Part shown: positions 43,587 to 51,899 of the stretch, piece after piece
Position numbering within the stretch: the first letter of the stretch is position 1
Layout of the letters: each line of letters opens with the position of its first letter
NCBI GenBank assembly: GCA_938003835.1
Contig: CALKXJ010000007.1
Location: 372,001 to 436,000, forward strand
Source: an uncultured Bryobacteraceae bacterium
GTDB lineage: Bacteria > Acidobacteriota > Terriglobia > Bryobacterales > Bryobacteraceae
Length of the DNA stretch: 64,000 nucleotides
Reading direction: 5' to 3'
Position numbers and translations under genes: made by a program
The notes under the pieces: generated by a model
Seen by the model: the letters and a program-made list of their open reading frames with translations, nothing else
Told to the model about the DNA's origin: nothing
The model's database searches: none

Positions 43587-43592
43587 TACAAT
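43587..43592 (+). promoter_or_regulatory. candidate -10 (TACAAT) six bases before a start codon
   Basis: TACAAT ends exactly six bases before ATG 43599, the same spacing as at 40448. An AAGGA also sits in those six bases, but would be too close to the transcript start to act in a leaderless message. Confidence 0.4.
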
Positions 43593-43598
43593 CAAGGA

Positions 43599-44690
43599 AT
43601 GATCGGAAGGCGCGAGTTTCTGGGAAGCCTGGCCGCGGGCGGGGCCTTGGGCGCGGAATGGCGGAATCGCCAGCCGGGAATGACTTACCGCCGCCTCGGG
43701 CGCACCGGCTTCATGGTGTCGGAGATCGTCATGGGCGGCAATCTGATCTCCCCGGACAATTATGAGCACGTGCTGGCGGCGATCGACATGGGGCTGAACT
43801 ACCTGGATACGGCTCCGGCTTACGGCCGCGGGCAGAGCGAACTGGGCTACGCCCGGGTGATCCGCGCCCGGGGGCGTGATCGCTTCTTTCTGACGACCAA
43901 GGTCAGCCTCTGGGACGGCAATCGCAACCGCCTGTACCGCGAAATCTTCGACAGCCTGCCCGGGCCGGACCAGAAGAGGCTTCAGGGACGAGTGGAGGGG
44001 GAGCTGGCGCGGCGCGGCGTTCTCGAGCCCGACTACCTGGTCAACTACTTTCCTGCGCAGGCGGAACAGGTGCGGGCCGCCGCGCTCGCCAACTTGATGT
44101 CGGAAAAATACGGCCGCTCGATCGACCGCGAGAAAAATTTCCGGCGCCTGATCGTCGACTCGGTCGAGGAAAGCCTGAAGCGCCTGGGCACCGACCATCT
44201 GGATGTCATCACCTGCCCGCACGGGGCGAGCACGCCGTTCGAGGTGCTGGGCTACCCCGAGACCATCGAGGCCTTCGAGAAGCTCAAGAAAGAGGGCAAG
44301 GTCCGCCATCTGAGCGTGTCCGCGCACAACGATCCGGCGGGCGTGCTGCGGGCGGCCGTCGAAGCCAAGGGGTACTCGATGGCGATGGTCGCCTACAACA
44401 TCGTCAATCACCGCCTTGTGGACGCGGCGCTCCAGGAAGCTTCCCGGAACGACGTCGGTGTCATCGCGATGAAGGTTGCCCGGCCGCTGCACGATCTGCG
44501 ACCGGGCTTCCAGGCCGACCCGCGCCGCATCGCCCTCATCGAGCAGGCGGTGCCGGGGCCGCTTAAGGCGCCGCAGAAGGCCTACGTCTGGGCGTTGCGG
44601 AACCGGCGGCTGGCTGCCGTCATTTCCGAGATGGGCAGCCTGGAGCTGGTCAAGGACAATCTGCCGCTGGCAAGCGGCGCGCGCCATTGA
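43599..44690 (+). CDS. aldo/keto reductase
   Basis: Reductase of 363 residues with an N-terminal RREFLGSLAAGGALGA that may be a Tat signal or an anchor. The barrel starts RRLGRTGFMVSEIVMGG. The tetrad residues lie in YLDTAPAYGRG (D, Y), LTTKVS (K) and VITCPHG (H). Unlike the paralogue at 7138 it has no C-terminal cysteine clusters. A TIM-barrel isomerase follows ten bases later, a pairing common for sugar oxidation and epimerisation routes. Confidence 0.86.
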   Translation: MIGRREFLGSLAAGGALGAEWRNRQPGMTYRRLGRTGFMVSEIVMGGNLISPDNYEHVLAAIDMGLNYLDTAPAYGRGQSELGYARVIRARGRDRFFLTTKVSLWDGNRNRLYREIFDSLPGPDQKRLQGRVEGELARRGVLEPDYLVNYFPAQAEQVRAAALANLMSEKYGRSIDREKNFRRLIVDSVEESLKRLGTDHLDVITCPHGASTPFEVLGYPETIEAFEKLKKEGKVRHLSVSAHNDPAGVLRAAVEAKGYSMAMVAYNIVNHRLVDAALQEASRNDVGVIAMKVARPLHDLRPGFQADPRRIALIEQAVPGPLKAPQKAYVWALRNRRLAAVISEMGSLELVKDNLPLASGARH

Positions 44691-44700
44691 GGAGACGACG

Positions 44701-45528
44701 ATGCTATCGCGGAGAGAACTCCTGCTGGCCGGCGCGGCGCGATCTCAGGCCGCGCCTCAAAGTTCGGGTCTCAAGATTGGGGTCATGGACGGGATCCTGA
44801 AACTCTCCTCGCGGCCCGAGGCGATCGGCCGCGCCCGCCAGTTCGGCTTCGAGGGCTTGCAGGTGACGCTCGGCCGTCCGGACGATTCGAACCGGCTGCC
44901 TCTGGAAGATCCGGTCTTGCAGGCACGGTACCTGGAAGAAGCCCGGAAACACGCGCTCCCCATCAACTCGACCTACATCGACGTCCTGCACCTGAGCTGC
45001 CTCAAGAACGACCCCGCCGCGCCGGGCTGGGTCCGGCGGGGCATCGAGATCACTCGCAAGCTGAACGCGGGCATTCTGATGACGGTCTTCTTCGGCAAGT
45101 GCGCTATCGAGAACCGCCGCGAGCTCGACTACGTGGCCGACCTGTTCCGCGAGCTTGCGCCGGAGGCCCGGCGGGCGGGCGTCATCCTGGGCTTTGAAAA
45201 CCTGCTGGCGGCCGAGGACAATGCGCGGGCGATGGACCGCGTGGCCTCGGATGCTTTCAAGATCTACTACGACGTCGGCAACGCCCGAAACCGCGTCGGG
45301 GTCGATCCGGCTCGCGAGATCCGCTTCCTGGGCAGGGACCGCATCTGCCAGTTTCACTTCAAGGACGAAGGCTATTTAGGCGAGGGCAAGGTCGATTTTC
45401 CCGCCGTGCTGGCCGCCATTCGGGAGATCGGCTTCTCCGGTTTTGCGAATCTGGAGACCGGCTCGCCGTCGGGCAATGCCGAAGCAGACCTGACGCGCAA
45501 TTTCGACTACCTCCGCCGGCTGCTCTAG
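44701..45528 (+). CDS. sugar phosphate isomerase/epimerase family TIM barrel
   Basis: AP-endonuclease-2-like TIM barrel of 275 residues, as in xylose-isomerase-like sugar epimerases. The likely metal ligands are E in LGFENLL, D/N in YYDVGNARN, H in CQFHFKDEG and the final E in NLETGS. An RR-containing N-terminus (LSRRELLLAGAARS) suggests export. A GAGGAG lies six bases before the ATG. It is in operon with the preceding aldo/keto reductase. The substrate is unknown. Confidence 0.83.
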   Translation: MLSRRELLLAGAARSQAAPQSSGLKIGVMDGILKLSSRPEAIGRARQFGFEGLQVTLGRPDDSNRLPLEDPVLQARYLEEARKHALPINSTYIDVLHLSCLKNDPAAPGWVRRGIEITRKLNAGILMTVFFGKCAIENRRELDYVADLFRELAPEARRAGVILGFENLLAAEDNARAMDRVASDAFKIYYDVGNARNRVGVDPAREIRFLGRDRICQFHFKDEGYLGEGKVDFPAVLAAIREIGFSGFANLETGSPSGNAEADLTRNFDYLRRLL

Positions 45529-45605
45529 CAGCTCGCTGAGCCTCCGGAAAAATTCTGCGCGCGAAATTAACACCGGGACAATAGCGCCGGCATCTCTACA
45601 GGCGG

Positions 45606-45629
45606 CTCCGAATTGTACAAGGTTCGGAG
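45606..45629 (+). promoter_or_regulatory. inverted repeat upstream of the DUF4397 gene
   Basis: CTCCGAA (45606-45612) and TTCGGAG (45623-45629) form a 7-bp perfect stem with a ten-base loop, 48 bases before ATG 45678. It could be an operator or a leader hairpin. A strong AAAGGAGAGG ribosome site follows. Confidence 0.35.
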
Positions 45630-45677
45630 AATTGCCAGTCCGACGAAACTTCACTCAAAGGAGAGGGATTTTCAACC

Positions 45678-46361
45678 ATGAAGAGGATGTTGCTTCTCAC
45701 TGCCGCCGCCTGCCTGCTGGCGACGGCAAGCTTTGCCCAAAGGGTCCGCGTCGTGCACGCCAGCCCGGACGCCCCTCCCGTGGACATTTACGTTGACGGC
45801 CAGCTCGCTCTGACCGGGATCCCGTTTGGTGAGTACACCGACTATGTCGATCTCCCCGGCGGTCAGCGGTTGTTTGCCGTCTTCGTCGCGGGAACGAACA
45901 CGCGCGTCGCCGACGTGCCCGCCTTCCTGTCAACTGCCGTCGATTACACCGTCGTGGCGATGGGCTTTGCCGGCGGCGGCAAGACGCCGTCGTTCCGGCT
46001 GATGCTGCTGGTGGACGCAAACACCGAGCCGCTCGAGGGCTTCGCGAAGGTGCGCGTCATTCATGCGGCGCCGTCGGCTCCCGCTGTCGACATTTACTGG
46101 ACCAAACCCTTCCTGGCGCTGCGGGGCCAGCTTCCGGTGCTGACCAGCGTTCCTTTCGGCGCGGCTTCAAACTACCTGACCGTGCCCACGGGTAAGGCCG
46201 CGCAGTACCAGGCTCGGGTTGCGGTGGCCGGCACGCAGACCGTGGCGATCGACAGCGGGCGGCTGGTGCTCAACTCGCAGGAAGTGCGCACCATCATCGC
46301 CGTCGACAACGCGGGCGGCGGAGCCCCCTTCAGCGCAATCGTGCTGCGGGATCGGAATTAA
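45678..46361 (+). CDS. exported DUF4397 domain protein (two repeats)
   Basis: Secreted protein of 227 residues with a signal peptide (KRMLLLTAAACLLATASFAQ). It has two DUF4397-type halves that begin with near-identical motifs, VRVVHASPDAPPVDIYVDG (about 23-41) and VRVIHAAPSAPAVDIYW (about 124-140). These beta-rich domains occur in cell-surface proteins of unknown function. It is a single-gene unit with a strong ribosome site. Confidence 0.85.
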   Translation: MKRMLLLTAAACLLATASFAQRVRVVHASPDAPPVDIYVDGQLALTGIPFGEYTDYVDLPGGQRLFAVFVAGTNTRVADVPAFLSTAVDYTVVAMGFAGGGKTPSFRLMLLVDANTEPLEGFAKVRVIHAAPSAPAVDIYWTKPFLALRGQLPVLTSVPFGAASNYLTVPTGKAAQYQARVAVAGTQTVAIDSGRLVLNSQEVRTIIAVDNAGGGAPFSAIVLRDRN

Positions 46362-46364
46362 CTA

Positions 46365-46441
46365 TTTTCGGCTTCTGCCCGAAAAGTTCGTGCCGCGGTC
46401 CGGCGCCGGTGCAACGCAAGCGCACCGCCGGCTCGCGGCAC
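46365..46441. terminator. two inverted repeats between convergent genes
   Basis: TTTTCGG (46365-46371) pairs with CCGAAAA (46379-46385) around seven bases. A second, longer imperfect hairpin has 8-bp perfect outer arms, GTGCCGCG (46390-46397) and CGCGGCAC (46434-46441), with further pairing inside. The position between two gene ends suggests two-way termination, although a proper T-run is missing. Confidence 0.4.
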
Positions 46442-46450
46442 GTCTCGTTT

Positions 46451-47812
46451 TCAGCCGCCCCCCTCCCGGACTTCTGCCGGCCCGCCTCCGGTGATCCCGT
46501 ACTCTTTGAGCCGGTACTGGAGCGTGCGCAGGCTGATGCCGAGTTGCCGGGCGGCCCGCGTACGATTGCCCTGATTGGCGGCCAGGGCGTCGAGGATGGC
46601 CTGCCGCTCAATCTCCTTGATCGAGGTCGGCCGCGCGGGCATGTCGGGCACGATCGGCAGATCCTCGCCCTCCACCTTCTCCTCGCAAAGAATGGCCATC
46701 CGCTCCATCAGGTTTTCGAGCTCGCGAACATTGCCCGGCCAGTCGTAGGCGAGAAGCACGCGCTCGGCTTCGGGCGACAGCCGCAGAGGCTTCTTATTCA
46801 GGCTCCGGGCGGCGCGCGCCAGGAAGAAGCGAGCCAGCTCGATGATGTCGTTGCCCCGCTCGCGTAGCGGCGGCAGCTCGATTGGAAACATGTTGAGCCG
46901 GTAGTAAAGGTCTTCGCGGAACTTCCTGGCGCTCACCAGCTCCTTGAGGTCCCGATTGGTCGCGGCGATGATGCGCACATCGACGCTGATCTCGCGCGTG
47001 CCGCCCACCCGCTCGAAGGTCCTCTCTTGCAGGACCCGCAGGAGCTTGGCCTGCAAAGCGCCGTCGAGTTCGCCGATTTCATCGAGAAAAAGCGTACCGC
47101 CCTGAGCCCGCTCGAACCGGCCGATGTGTTGGGACACCGCTCCGGTGAAAGCGCCCTTCTCGTGACCGAACAGTTCGCTTTCAATGAGCGTGGGCGCCAG
47201 CGCCGCACAGTTGACGGCGACAAAGACCCGCCCGGCGCGCGGGCTGTGGGCGTGGATGCAGCGGGCGATAATCTCCTTGCCGGTGCCGCTTTCGCCGGTG
47301 ATGAGCACCGTGGCATTGGTCGGGGCGACTTTCCGCGCCAACTCGATCACCTTTTGCATCTTCGGGTGATTGGCGATGATGGCGCCGCAGTCGAAACGAG
47401 CCGATTCCTGCTCGCGAAACAGGGCGCTTTCGTGCCTCACCGTCACGGTGTCGAAAATCTTTCGCACCAGCAGCCGCAGCTCGTCGGGATTCTGAAGGGG
47501 TTTACTGAGGAAGTCGAAGGCGCCGAGCTTCATCGCCTCCACCGCCGTGGCGACGGTTCCGAAGGCGGAAATCAGCACGACGGGCGTCTCCGGGGCATGT
47601 TCGCGCAGGAACCTGAGGATCTCGATGCCGTCGCCGTCGGGCAGCCGCAGGTCGGTGATCACCAGGTGATACTGTCTCTTCTCGAGCAGGTGCAAGGCCA
47701 CCTGCTTGGAGGAGGCGGTGGTGACTTCATAGCCTTCCCCGCGCAGGATCGCTTCAAGCAAGCGCCGGAAGCCGGGATCGTCGTCGACAACGAGGATCTG
47801 CTGCATCGTCAT
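46451..47812 (-). CDS. NtrC-family sigma-54-dependent response regulator
   Basis: Activator of 453 residues. The receiver domain has D54 (VITDLRLP) as phosphorylation site, K near 105 and D10/D11. The AAA+ domain has GESGTGKE, an intact GAFTGA loop for sigma-54 contact ([13 protein letters not shown]), and LFLDEIGEL. The Fis-type helix-turn-helix at the C-terminus reads [20 protein letters not shown]. Its ATG overlaps the kinase stop by four bases, so the partner is clear. The regulon is unknown. Confidence 0.95.
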   Translation of the reverse strand: MTMQQILVVDDDPGFRRLLEAILRGEGYEVTTASSKQVALHLLEKRQYHLVITDLRLPDGDGIEILRFLREHAPETPVVLISAFGTVATAVEAMKLGAFDFLSKPLQNPDELRLLVRKIFDTVTVRHESALFREQESARFDCGAIIANHPKMQKVIELARKVAPTNATVLITGESGTGKEIIARCIHAHSPRAGRVFVAVNCAALAPTLIESELFGHEKGAFTGAVSQHIGRFERAQGGTLFLDEIGELDGALQAKLLRVLQERTFERVGGTREISVDVRIIAATNRDLKELVSARKFREDLYYRLNMFPIELPPLRERGNDIIELARFFLARAARSLNKKPLRLSPEAERVLLAYDWPGNVRELENLMERMAILCEEKVEGEDLPIVPDMPARPTSIKEIERQAILDALAANQGNRTRAARQLGISLRTLQYRLKEYGITGGGPAEVREGGG

Positions 47813-49020
47813 TTCCGCGGTGCGGCGGGAAGCCAGAGACGGGCCTCCACGCCCCCTTCGGGCCGATTGTCGAGTTCGAGCGTTCCGCCGAGCGAGGCGA
47901 CCAGCTTACGGGTGATCGCCAGGCCAAGGCCGGTGCCCGAGGCCTTGGTGGTCCGGAACGGCTCGAACAGGTGCCGCTGCATCTGCTCCGACAAGCCCGG
48001 CCCGTTGTCGCTGAGGGTAATGCTCAAGCCGCCTCGCCCGGCGGAAATGCGCACGCGCACCTGTCCGTCGGGCTGCTCCGCCACGGCCTCAACGGCATTT
48101 TGAACCAGGTTCAGCAGTGCCCGCTCGAGCAGGTCCGGGTCGGTGGTCAACTCGAGGGGTTCTCCTTCGACGATGAGGCGCACCGGCCCCCCCTCGAGCC
48201 ATCGGGCGGCATGCCGCTCGATGGTCGTGGCGAGCTGCGCCACCGAGACGGGTCGCGGGCTCACCTGCGGGGGGCGCCCGTAGAGGAGCAGGTCGCGGAC
48301 CAGATCCTCGAGACGCGTGGTCTCATTGAGGATCGGCTCGAGCAACTCCCGCTGCCGCGCGTCCGCCTTCTCACTGAGAAGCTGGGCGAAGCCCTTGATG
48401 GTGCCGAGCGGGTTCCGTATCTCATGGGCCAGCACCGCGGAAAGCTCACCGAGCCGCGCCAGATGTTCCAGCTCCGCCTGGCGTCGCTCAGCGCGGGCGG
48501 CGCGCCGCGCGCTCCAGGAGAGCCCCAGTGCCAGGGCGATCAACCCGAGCGAGCCGGCCGAGGCCAGCCAGACGTTCTCCCGTGCCGGCCGGATGAGGCT
48601 GTCGGCCACCTCTTCGGCCAGGTCCAACCGGGCCAGATAGACCCCGCCGCCGATGTGACATGGCAGCCAGACGCGAAAAACCGGCTCGCCCTCCTGCTCG
48701 ATGCGCGAAACCTGAAACAGCGCGCGCCCGCGGACGAGCTCGTCGGGAACCTCCGGAGCCGGTTTGTCCAACGGGAAGACGGCAATGTCCAGGACGGCAT
48801 GGTCCTCTTCGAGCAAACGCTCCCGAATCCCGGCGATCTGCTCGGGATCCTCGAGCGTCTCCAGCCAGGCGGCGATCGCTGCCGCCCGGCTCCGCAGGAA
48901 CTCCTCCTTCTGCTGCTCGAGTGTGCGCACGGTTCGGATCGCGCCGGTCAGCACCGCCAGCGGAAGCACGGCGGCGAGAAGCGCAAGCAGGGGGCCAAGA
49001 AGAGCTGAGCGGCCGGTCAT
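47809..49020 (-). CDS. membrane sensor histidine kinase, partner of the NtrC-type regulator
   Basis: Kinase of 403 residues. Two membrane segments (about 8-27 and 149-169) flank a sensor domain of roughly 120 residues that matches no family I know. The HisKA motif has H199 ([15 protein letters not shown]), then the N box [12 protein letters not shown]1 SDNGPGL and G2 [11 protein letters not shown] 49020 is chosen over GTG 49059. A 13-bp palindrome lies 46 bases upstream. Confidence 0.92.
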   Translation of the reverse strand: MTGRSALLGPLLALLAAVLPLAVLTGAIRTVRTLEQQKEEFLRSRAAAIAAWLETLEDPEQIAGIRERLLEEDHAVLDIAVFPLDKPAPEVPDELVRGRALFQVSRIEQEGEPVFRVWLPCHIGGGVYLARLDLAEEVADSLIRPARENVWLASAGSLGLIALALGLSWSARRAARAERRQAELEHLARLGELSAVLAHEIRNPLGTIKGFAQLLSEKADARQRELLEPILNETTRLEDLVRDLLLYGRPPQVSPRPVSVAQLATTIERHAARWLEGGPVRLIVEGEPLELTTDPDLLERALLNLVQNAVEAVAEQPDGQVRVRISAGRGGLSITLSDNGPGLSEQMQRHLFEPFRTTKASGTGLGLAITRKLVASLGGTLELDNRPEGGVEARLWLPAAPRK

Positions 49021-49065
49021 GGTTCGGAGCGGTGCGCAGGAGTTGCGCTCATCGCGCACATCCCA

Positions 49066-49078
49066 TGCAAGTCTTGCA
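49066..49078. promoter_or_regulatory. palindrome TGCAAG-T-CTTGCA upstream of the two-component operon
   Basis: Perfect 6-bp arms around one base, between the kinase start (49020, leftward) and the secreted protein gene (49166, rightward). NtrC-type activators bind TGCA-rich palindromes, so autoregulation is plausible. The site could serve either gene. Confidence 0.4.
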
Positions 49079-49165
49079 CAGTTCCGGCACGCACGGCAGT
49101 TGTTCGTCCTCTAGCGATGTGAAAGAATGCGTGTGGACAGGAGGTTGCTCTTCCTCGAAAGCGAA

Positions 49166-49552
49166 ATGACGAGGACAACGAGACGTGAGGTCTTTCTCTG
49201 GTCACTCGGCGTGGCCGCTCTGGCCCAGACGTCCGCCCAGTCCGGTCGCGAAAGGGTTGAGCTGAAGGGTGTGATCCGCAAGATCAGCATCCTGCCCGGC
49301 GCCAGTATGCCATCATTAGAATTAGAGACCAAAGAGGGGACGGTGAACGTGTTGCTCGGCTCGAGGCGGTACCTCTTGGAGCACAATTTCAACCCCAAGG
49401 CGGGCGTTACCGCGGTGGTGAAAGGTCTGCGGACGGACGGCTCCGTCGCCGCCTGCGTCATCGAACTGCCTGAGGAGAACTTTTCGTTGCGGCTGCGCAC
49501 TGACGAGGGAGTCCCCCTCTGGCGCGGAGGCCGCTGGGGGAGGAGCCGATGA
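49166..49552 (+). CDS. exported small protein with one copy of a novel-looking beta domain
   Basis: Protein of 128 residues. ATG 49166 gives TRTTRREVFLWSLGVAALAQ, a twin-arginine-like signal. The remaining roughly 95 residues match, by eye, both halves of the protein at 49967-50725: a 'G-x-I' opening, 'P-x-L-x-L-x-T', a 'ryLLehnFnPkaG' core, and a closing LRTDEGVPLW. An OB-like barrel is a guess. The stop overlaps the start of the CcmH-variant gene by four bases (ATGA), so the two are made together. Confidence 0.7.
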   Translation: MTRTTRREVFLWSLGVAALAQTSAQSGRERVELKGVIRKISILPGASMPSLELETKEGTVNVLLGSRRYLLEHNFNPKAGVTAVVKGLRTDGSVAACVIELPEENFSLRLRTDEGVPLWRGGRWGRSR

Positions 49553-49938
49553 GACAACGGCTGATCGTTCTGGCGCTTTTGGTGGCGGCAGCCGCCTGGG
49601 GCGCCTCCAGCGAGCGGGCGCGCAAACTCCAGGAAAGGCTTGTGGCGCCATGCTGCTGGAATGAATCGGTGGCGCATCACCGCAGCGAGGTGGCGGGCCA
49701 GATCCGCGCTCAAATCGAATCGATGGTGGCCGCCGGCAAGAGCGACCGCGAAATTCTCGATCATTTCGTTGCCCAGTACGGCAAACGGATCCTGATCGAG
49801 CCGGAAGGCTCGACGCGAACGGTGGCCACCGTCATGCCGTTCGTGTTCCTTCTGGTGGGGGGAGTCTTCACCGTCTTGGTCATTCGCCGGATGCTCCATC
49901 ATCCCGCCGCGCCTCAACAGAGCCAGGGCGCGCCGTAG
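49549..49938 (+). CDS. CcmH/CycL-family cytochrome c maturation protein, CC variant
   Basis: Protein of 129 residues with a signal peptide (RLIVLALLVAAAAWGA), a periplasmic three-helix region and one C-terminal membrane segment (FVFLLVGGVFTVLVI). The family pattern is seen in 'vaGqIraqIesmvaaGKSDREILDHFVAQYGKRIL'-like spacing from about 47 to 82. Instead of the L-R-C-x-x-C of CcmH it has adjacent C35-C36 (APCCWNESVAHH). No other ccm gene and no c-type cytochrome adjoins it. The adjacent-cysteine form may reduce or hold apocytochrome heme cysteines. Confidence 0.78.
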   Translation: MRQRLIVLALLVAAAAWGASSERARKLQERLVAPCCWNESVAHHRSEVAGQIRAQIESMVAAGKSDREILDHFVAQYGKRILIEPEGSTRTVATVMPFVFLLVGGVFTVLVIRRMLHHPAAPQQSQGAP

Positions 49939-49966
49939 CGCGCCCCGTTGCCGTTCCAAGCTGCCC

Positions 49967-50725
49967 TCAGTTCCAGGCCGGACGCCCATCGTCGGTGCGG
50001 AGCACCAGGGTTCGTCCTTCCGCATCGGTAAGCGCCAAAGCCAGGTACTCACCGGTGCAAGACGTCTCTCCATAGCGAACAGTCAGCGTCGCCCCCTCTT
50101 TGGGTTCGAAGTCGGAGGCCAGCAGGATCCGTTCGGGGCCGAGCTTGAAGCTCATCGACCCAGTCGCGGTCTTGAGCGTCAGCGTCGGATGCTCGATGCC
50201 GGCGCCGGCGTTGACGCTCTCGATCGTGCCGGTCAGGGTCGCGATCGAGGCAAGATTGAGACAGCCGCCCCCGTTACGCGGCCCGGCGGGCGCCCCGCTC
50301 CCCGCCGAAGCCGGGTGCGGCTGTCGAATCCAAAGAGGGCGGCCGGCCTCGTCGCGCAGCGCCAGCGAGATGCCGGCCTTGGGCTTCTCGATGGCGATGG
50401 CATGCAACGTGGGATCGTTCCAGGCGGGGGCGGCCACCACCTTCACGAGGTCGCCCACGGCAAGCTCGAAATCATTCTCGAGCAGGTACCAGACGGGCGC
50501 GACGCGAATTGTCTTCTGGTTGACGACAATCGACGGGTACCGCACTCCGTAAGCCACCTGGACGCTCGAGATGGCGCCCTCGATCACCTCCTGTGCGGCC
50601 AGGTTCAGGCCGGCCATCGACGCCGGCGAATTCGCGTTGTTCTGCGGGCCGCGCGGTCCCTGGGCCAAGAGGGCTCCGGCCGCCACGAGGGCGATTACAG
50701 AGTGTTTTAGAACCGAAAGCTTCAT
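49967..50725 (-). CDS. exported protein with two copies of the same beta domain as the 49166 protein
   Basis: Protein of 252 residues with a signal peptide (KLSVLKHSVIALVAAGALLAQ). Two roughly 95-residue halves each contain a 'G-x-I-x-S-V' start, a 'P-[ST]-[IL]' strand, a 'LLenDFE' or 'LLASDFEPKEG' core, and a closing LRDEAGRPLW or LRTDDGRPAW. This matches the single-domain protein on the other side of the CcmH variant. A GGAGAAG lies before ATG 50725. The gene converges on the CcmH-variant gene. The function is unknown. Confidence 0.72.
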   Translation of the reverse strand: MKLSVLKHSVIALVAAGALLAQGPRGPQNNANSPASMAGLNLAAQEVIEGAISSVQVAYGVRYPSIVVNQKTIRVAPVWYLLENDFELAVGDLVKVVAAPAWNDPTLHAIAIEKPKAGISLALRDEAGRPLWIRQPHPASAGSGAPAGPRNGGGCLNLASIATLTGTIESVNAGAGIEHPTLTLKTATGSMSFKLGPERILLASDFEPKEGATLTVRYGETSCTGEYLALALTDAEGRTLVLRTDDGRPAWN

Positions 50726-50844
50726 TTCTGCTTCTCCTTTTTCCGAGTTTGTCGAGCTTCGCTGAAGGAAAGGGCAGTTCGGCTGCCAGCTCGCGGCGGA
50801 CTCCAACTTGTTGATAAATCAAGAGAAGTCTCGGGCGATTGCCG

Positions 50845-51516
50845 TCAGCGGTGCGCAGCGATTGCGCGGTCGTGCAAAATCTGGAGCCAGGCGTCCATGC
50901 CGGCGCCGGTCCTGGCCGAGACCTCGAGAACCGGGACGCCCGGGGCGACCGCCTCGATGTTCCTCCGCGCCGCCTCGCGGTCAAATCCGGCAGCTTCGGC
51001 CAGATCGAGCTTTGTAATCACGACCAGATCGGCCCCGTGGAAGATGGGCGGGTATTTGAGGGGTTTGTCTTCGCCTTCGGTCACCGATAGCAGGACCGCG
51101 CGCAGCTCCTCGCCCAGGTCGTAGGCGGCTGGGCAGACCAGGTTGCCGACGTTTTCAATAAACAAGAAATCCGGACCCGCAAGCTCCCAGCCCTCGAGCG
51201 CGCGGCGCACCATCATCGCGTCCAGATGGCAGACCGTGCCGGTGACGATCTGCTTCACCCGAGCCCCGGTGCGCGCCAGGCGATTGGCGTCGTTCTCGGT
51301 CGCGAGATCGCCCACGAGCGCGGCGACGCGCCGGGAGCGCTGGAGCGCCGCCAGCGTCTTCTCGAGCAAGGTGGTCTTGCCCGAGCCGGGACTCGAAACC
51401 AGGCTCACGACGAAGACGCCGGCTCGGCGGAACTCCTCGCGGAGGGCGCGCGCCACGATGTCGTTCTGCTTGAGAACGTTCTGCCGGACGTGGACCAGTC
51501 TGGGCTCGCGGTTCAT
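50845..51516 (-). CDS. hypB: hydrogenase nickel incorporation GTPase HypB
   Basis: GTPase of 223 residues that inserts nickel into [NiFe] hydrogenase. The P-loop is SPGSGKTT (42-49). The metal site between G domains is complete: C96-H97 (TGTVCHLDA) and C128 (NLVCPAAYDLGE). The guanine motif is TKLD. The histidine-rich N-terminal nickel store is absent. ATG 51516 overlaps the hypA stop by four bases. No hydrogenase structural gene is in the window. Confidence 0.95.
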   Translation of the reverse strand: MNREPRLVHVRQNVLKQNDIVARALREEFRRAGVFVVSLVSSPGSGKTTLLEKTLAALQRSRRVAALVGDLATENDANRLARTGARVKQIVTGTVCHLDAMMVRRALEGWELAGPDFLFIENVGNLVCPAAYDLGEELRAVLLSVTEGEDKPLKYPPIFHGADLVVITKLDLAEAAGFDREAARRNIEAVAPGVPVLEVSARTGAGMDAWLQILHDRAIAAHR

Positions 51517-51860
51517 CTCTCCAGCTCCAGCGCCGTCACCTCGAGCTCGCGCCCCTGGCGCACCTCGGGCGTAGGCGTCTGGCAGACCGGGCAAACGAGC
51601 CACACCTCGGCGCCGAGCTCCCGCTCGGCGCGGCAGCTGGGGCAGTAGACGACGAGCGGGACTCGTTCGATGACCAGCTCCGCGCCCTCCACCTCGGTTC
51701 CTTGCGCTGCCAGCGGGAAAGCGGCCGCCAGCGCCTCCTCGACGACGCCGGCCAGGGGACCGAGGCGCAGGTGGACGGCGAGCAGGCGGCCGTTACCGTG
51801 GCGGCGGGCCTCGGCCTGCGCAATTTCGACGATCTCGATGGCCAGCGACAGCTCGTGCAC
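51513..51860 (-). CDS. hypA: hydrogenase nickel metallochaperone HypA
   Basis: Nickel chaperone of 115 residues with the N-terminal M-H-E nickel site and the zinc ribbon C73-x-x-C76 ... C90-x-x-C93. The start codon is GTG 51860, confirmed by the conserved MHEL opening. No ribosome site is visible in the few bases before it because a repeat-like element (51868-51888) lies there. It is coupled to hypB. Confidence 0.94.
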   Translation of the reverse strand: MHELSLAIEIVEIAQAEARRHGNGRLLAVHLRLGPLAGVVEEALAAAFPLAAQGTEVEGAELVIERVPLVVYCPSCRAERELGAEVWLVCPVCQTPTPEVRQGRELEVTALELER

Positions 51861-51867
51861 AGCAATT

Positions 51868-51888
51868 GGGGACAGTACACTCTGACCC
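51868..51888. repeat. REP-like imperfect inverted repeat abutting hypA
   Basis: GGGGACAG (51868-51875) and CTGACCC (51882-51888) form an imperfect inverted repeat around TACACT. Such GGGGACAG...CTGACCC(C) elements are familiar as dispersed repeats associated with REP-type transposases in several phyla. It is the only copy I see in the window. It lies between the BACON gene and hypA. Confidence 0.4.
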
Positions 51889-51899
51889 TTATTCTCCTT

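Noticed and set aside
49064-49080. Possible sigma-54 promoter upstream of the kinase gene
   Set aside because: A TTGCA-like -12 exists, but the -24 position has TG instead of GG, so the consensus fails. The palindrome explains the similarity.
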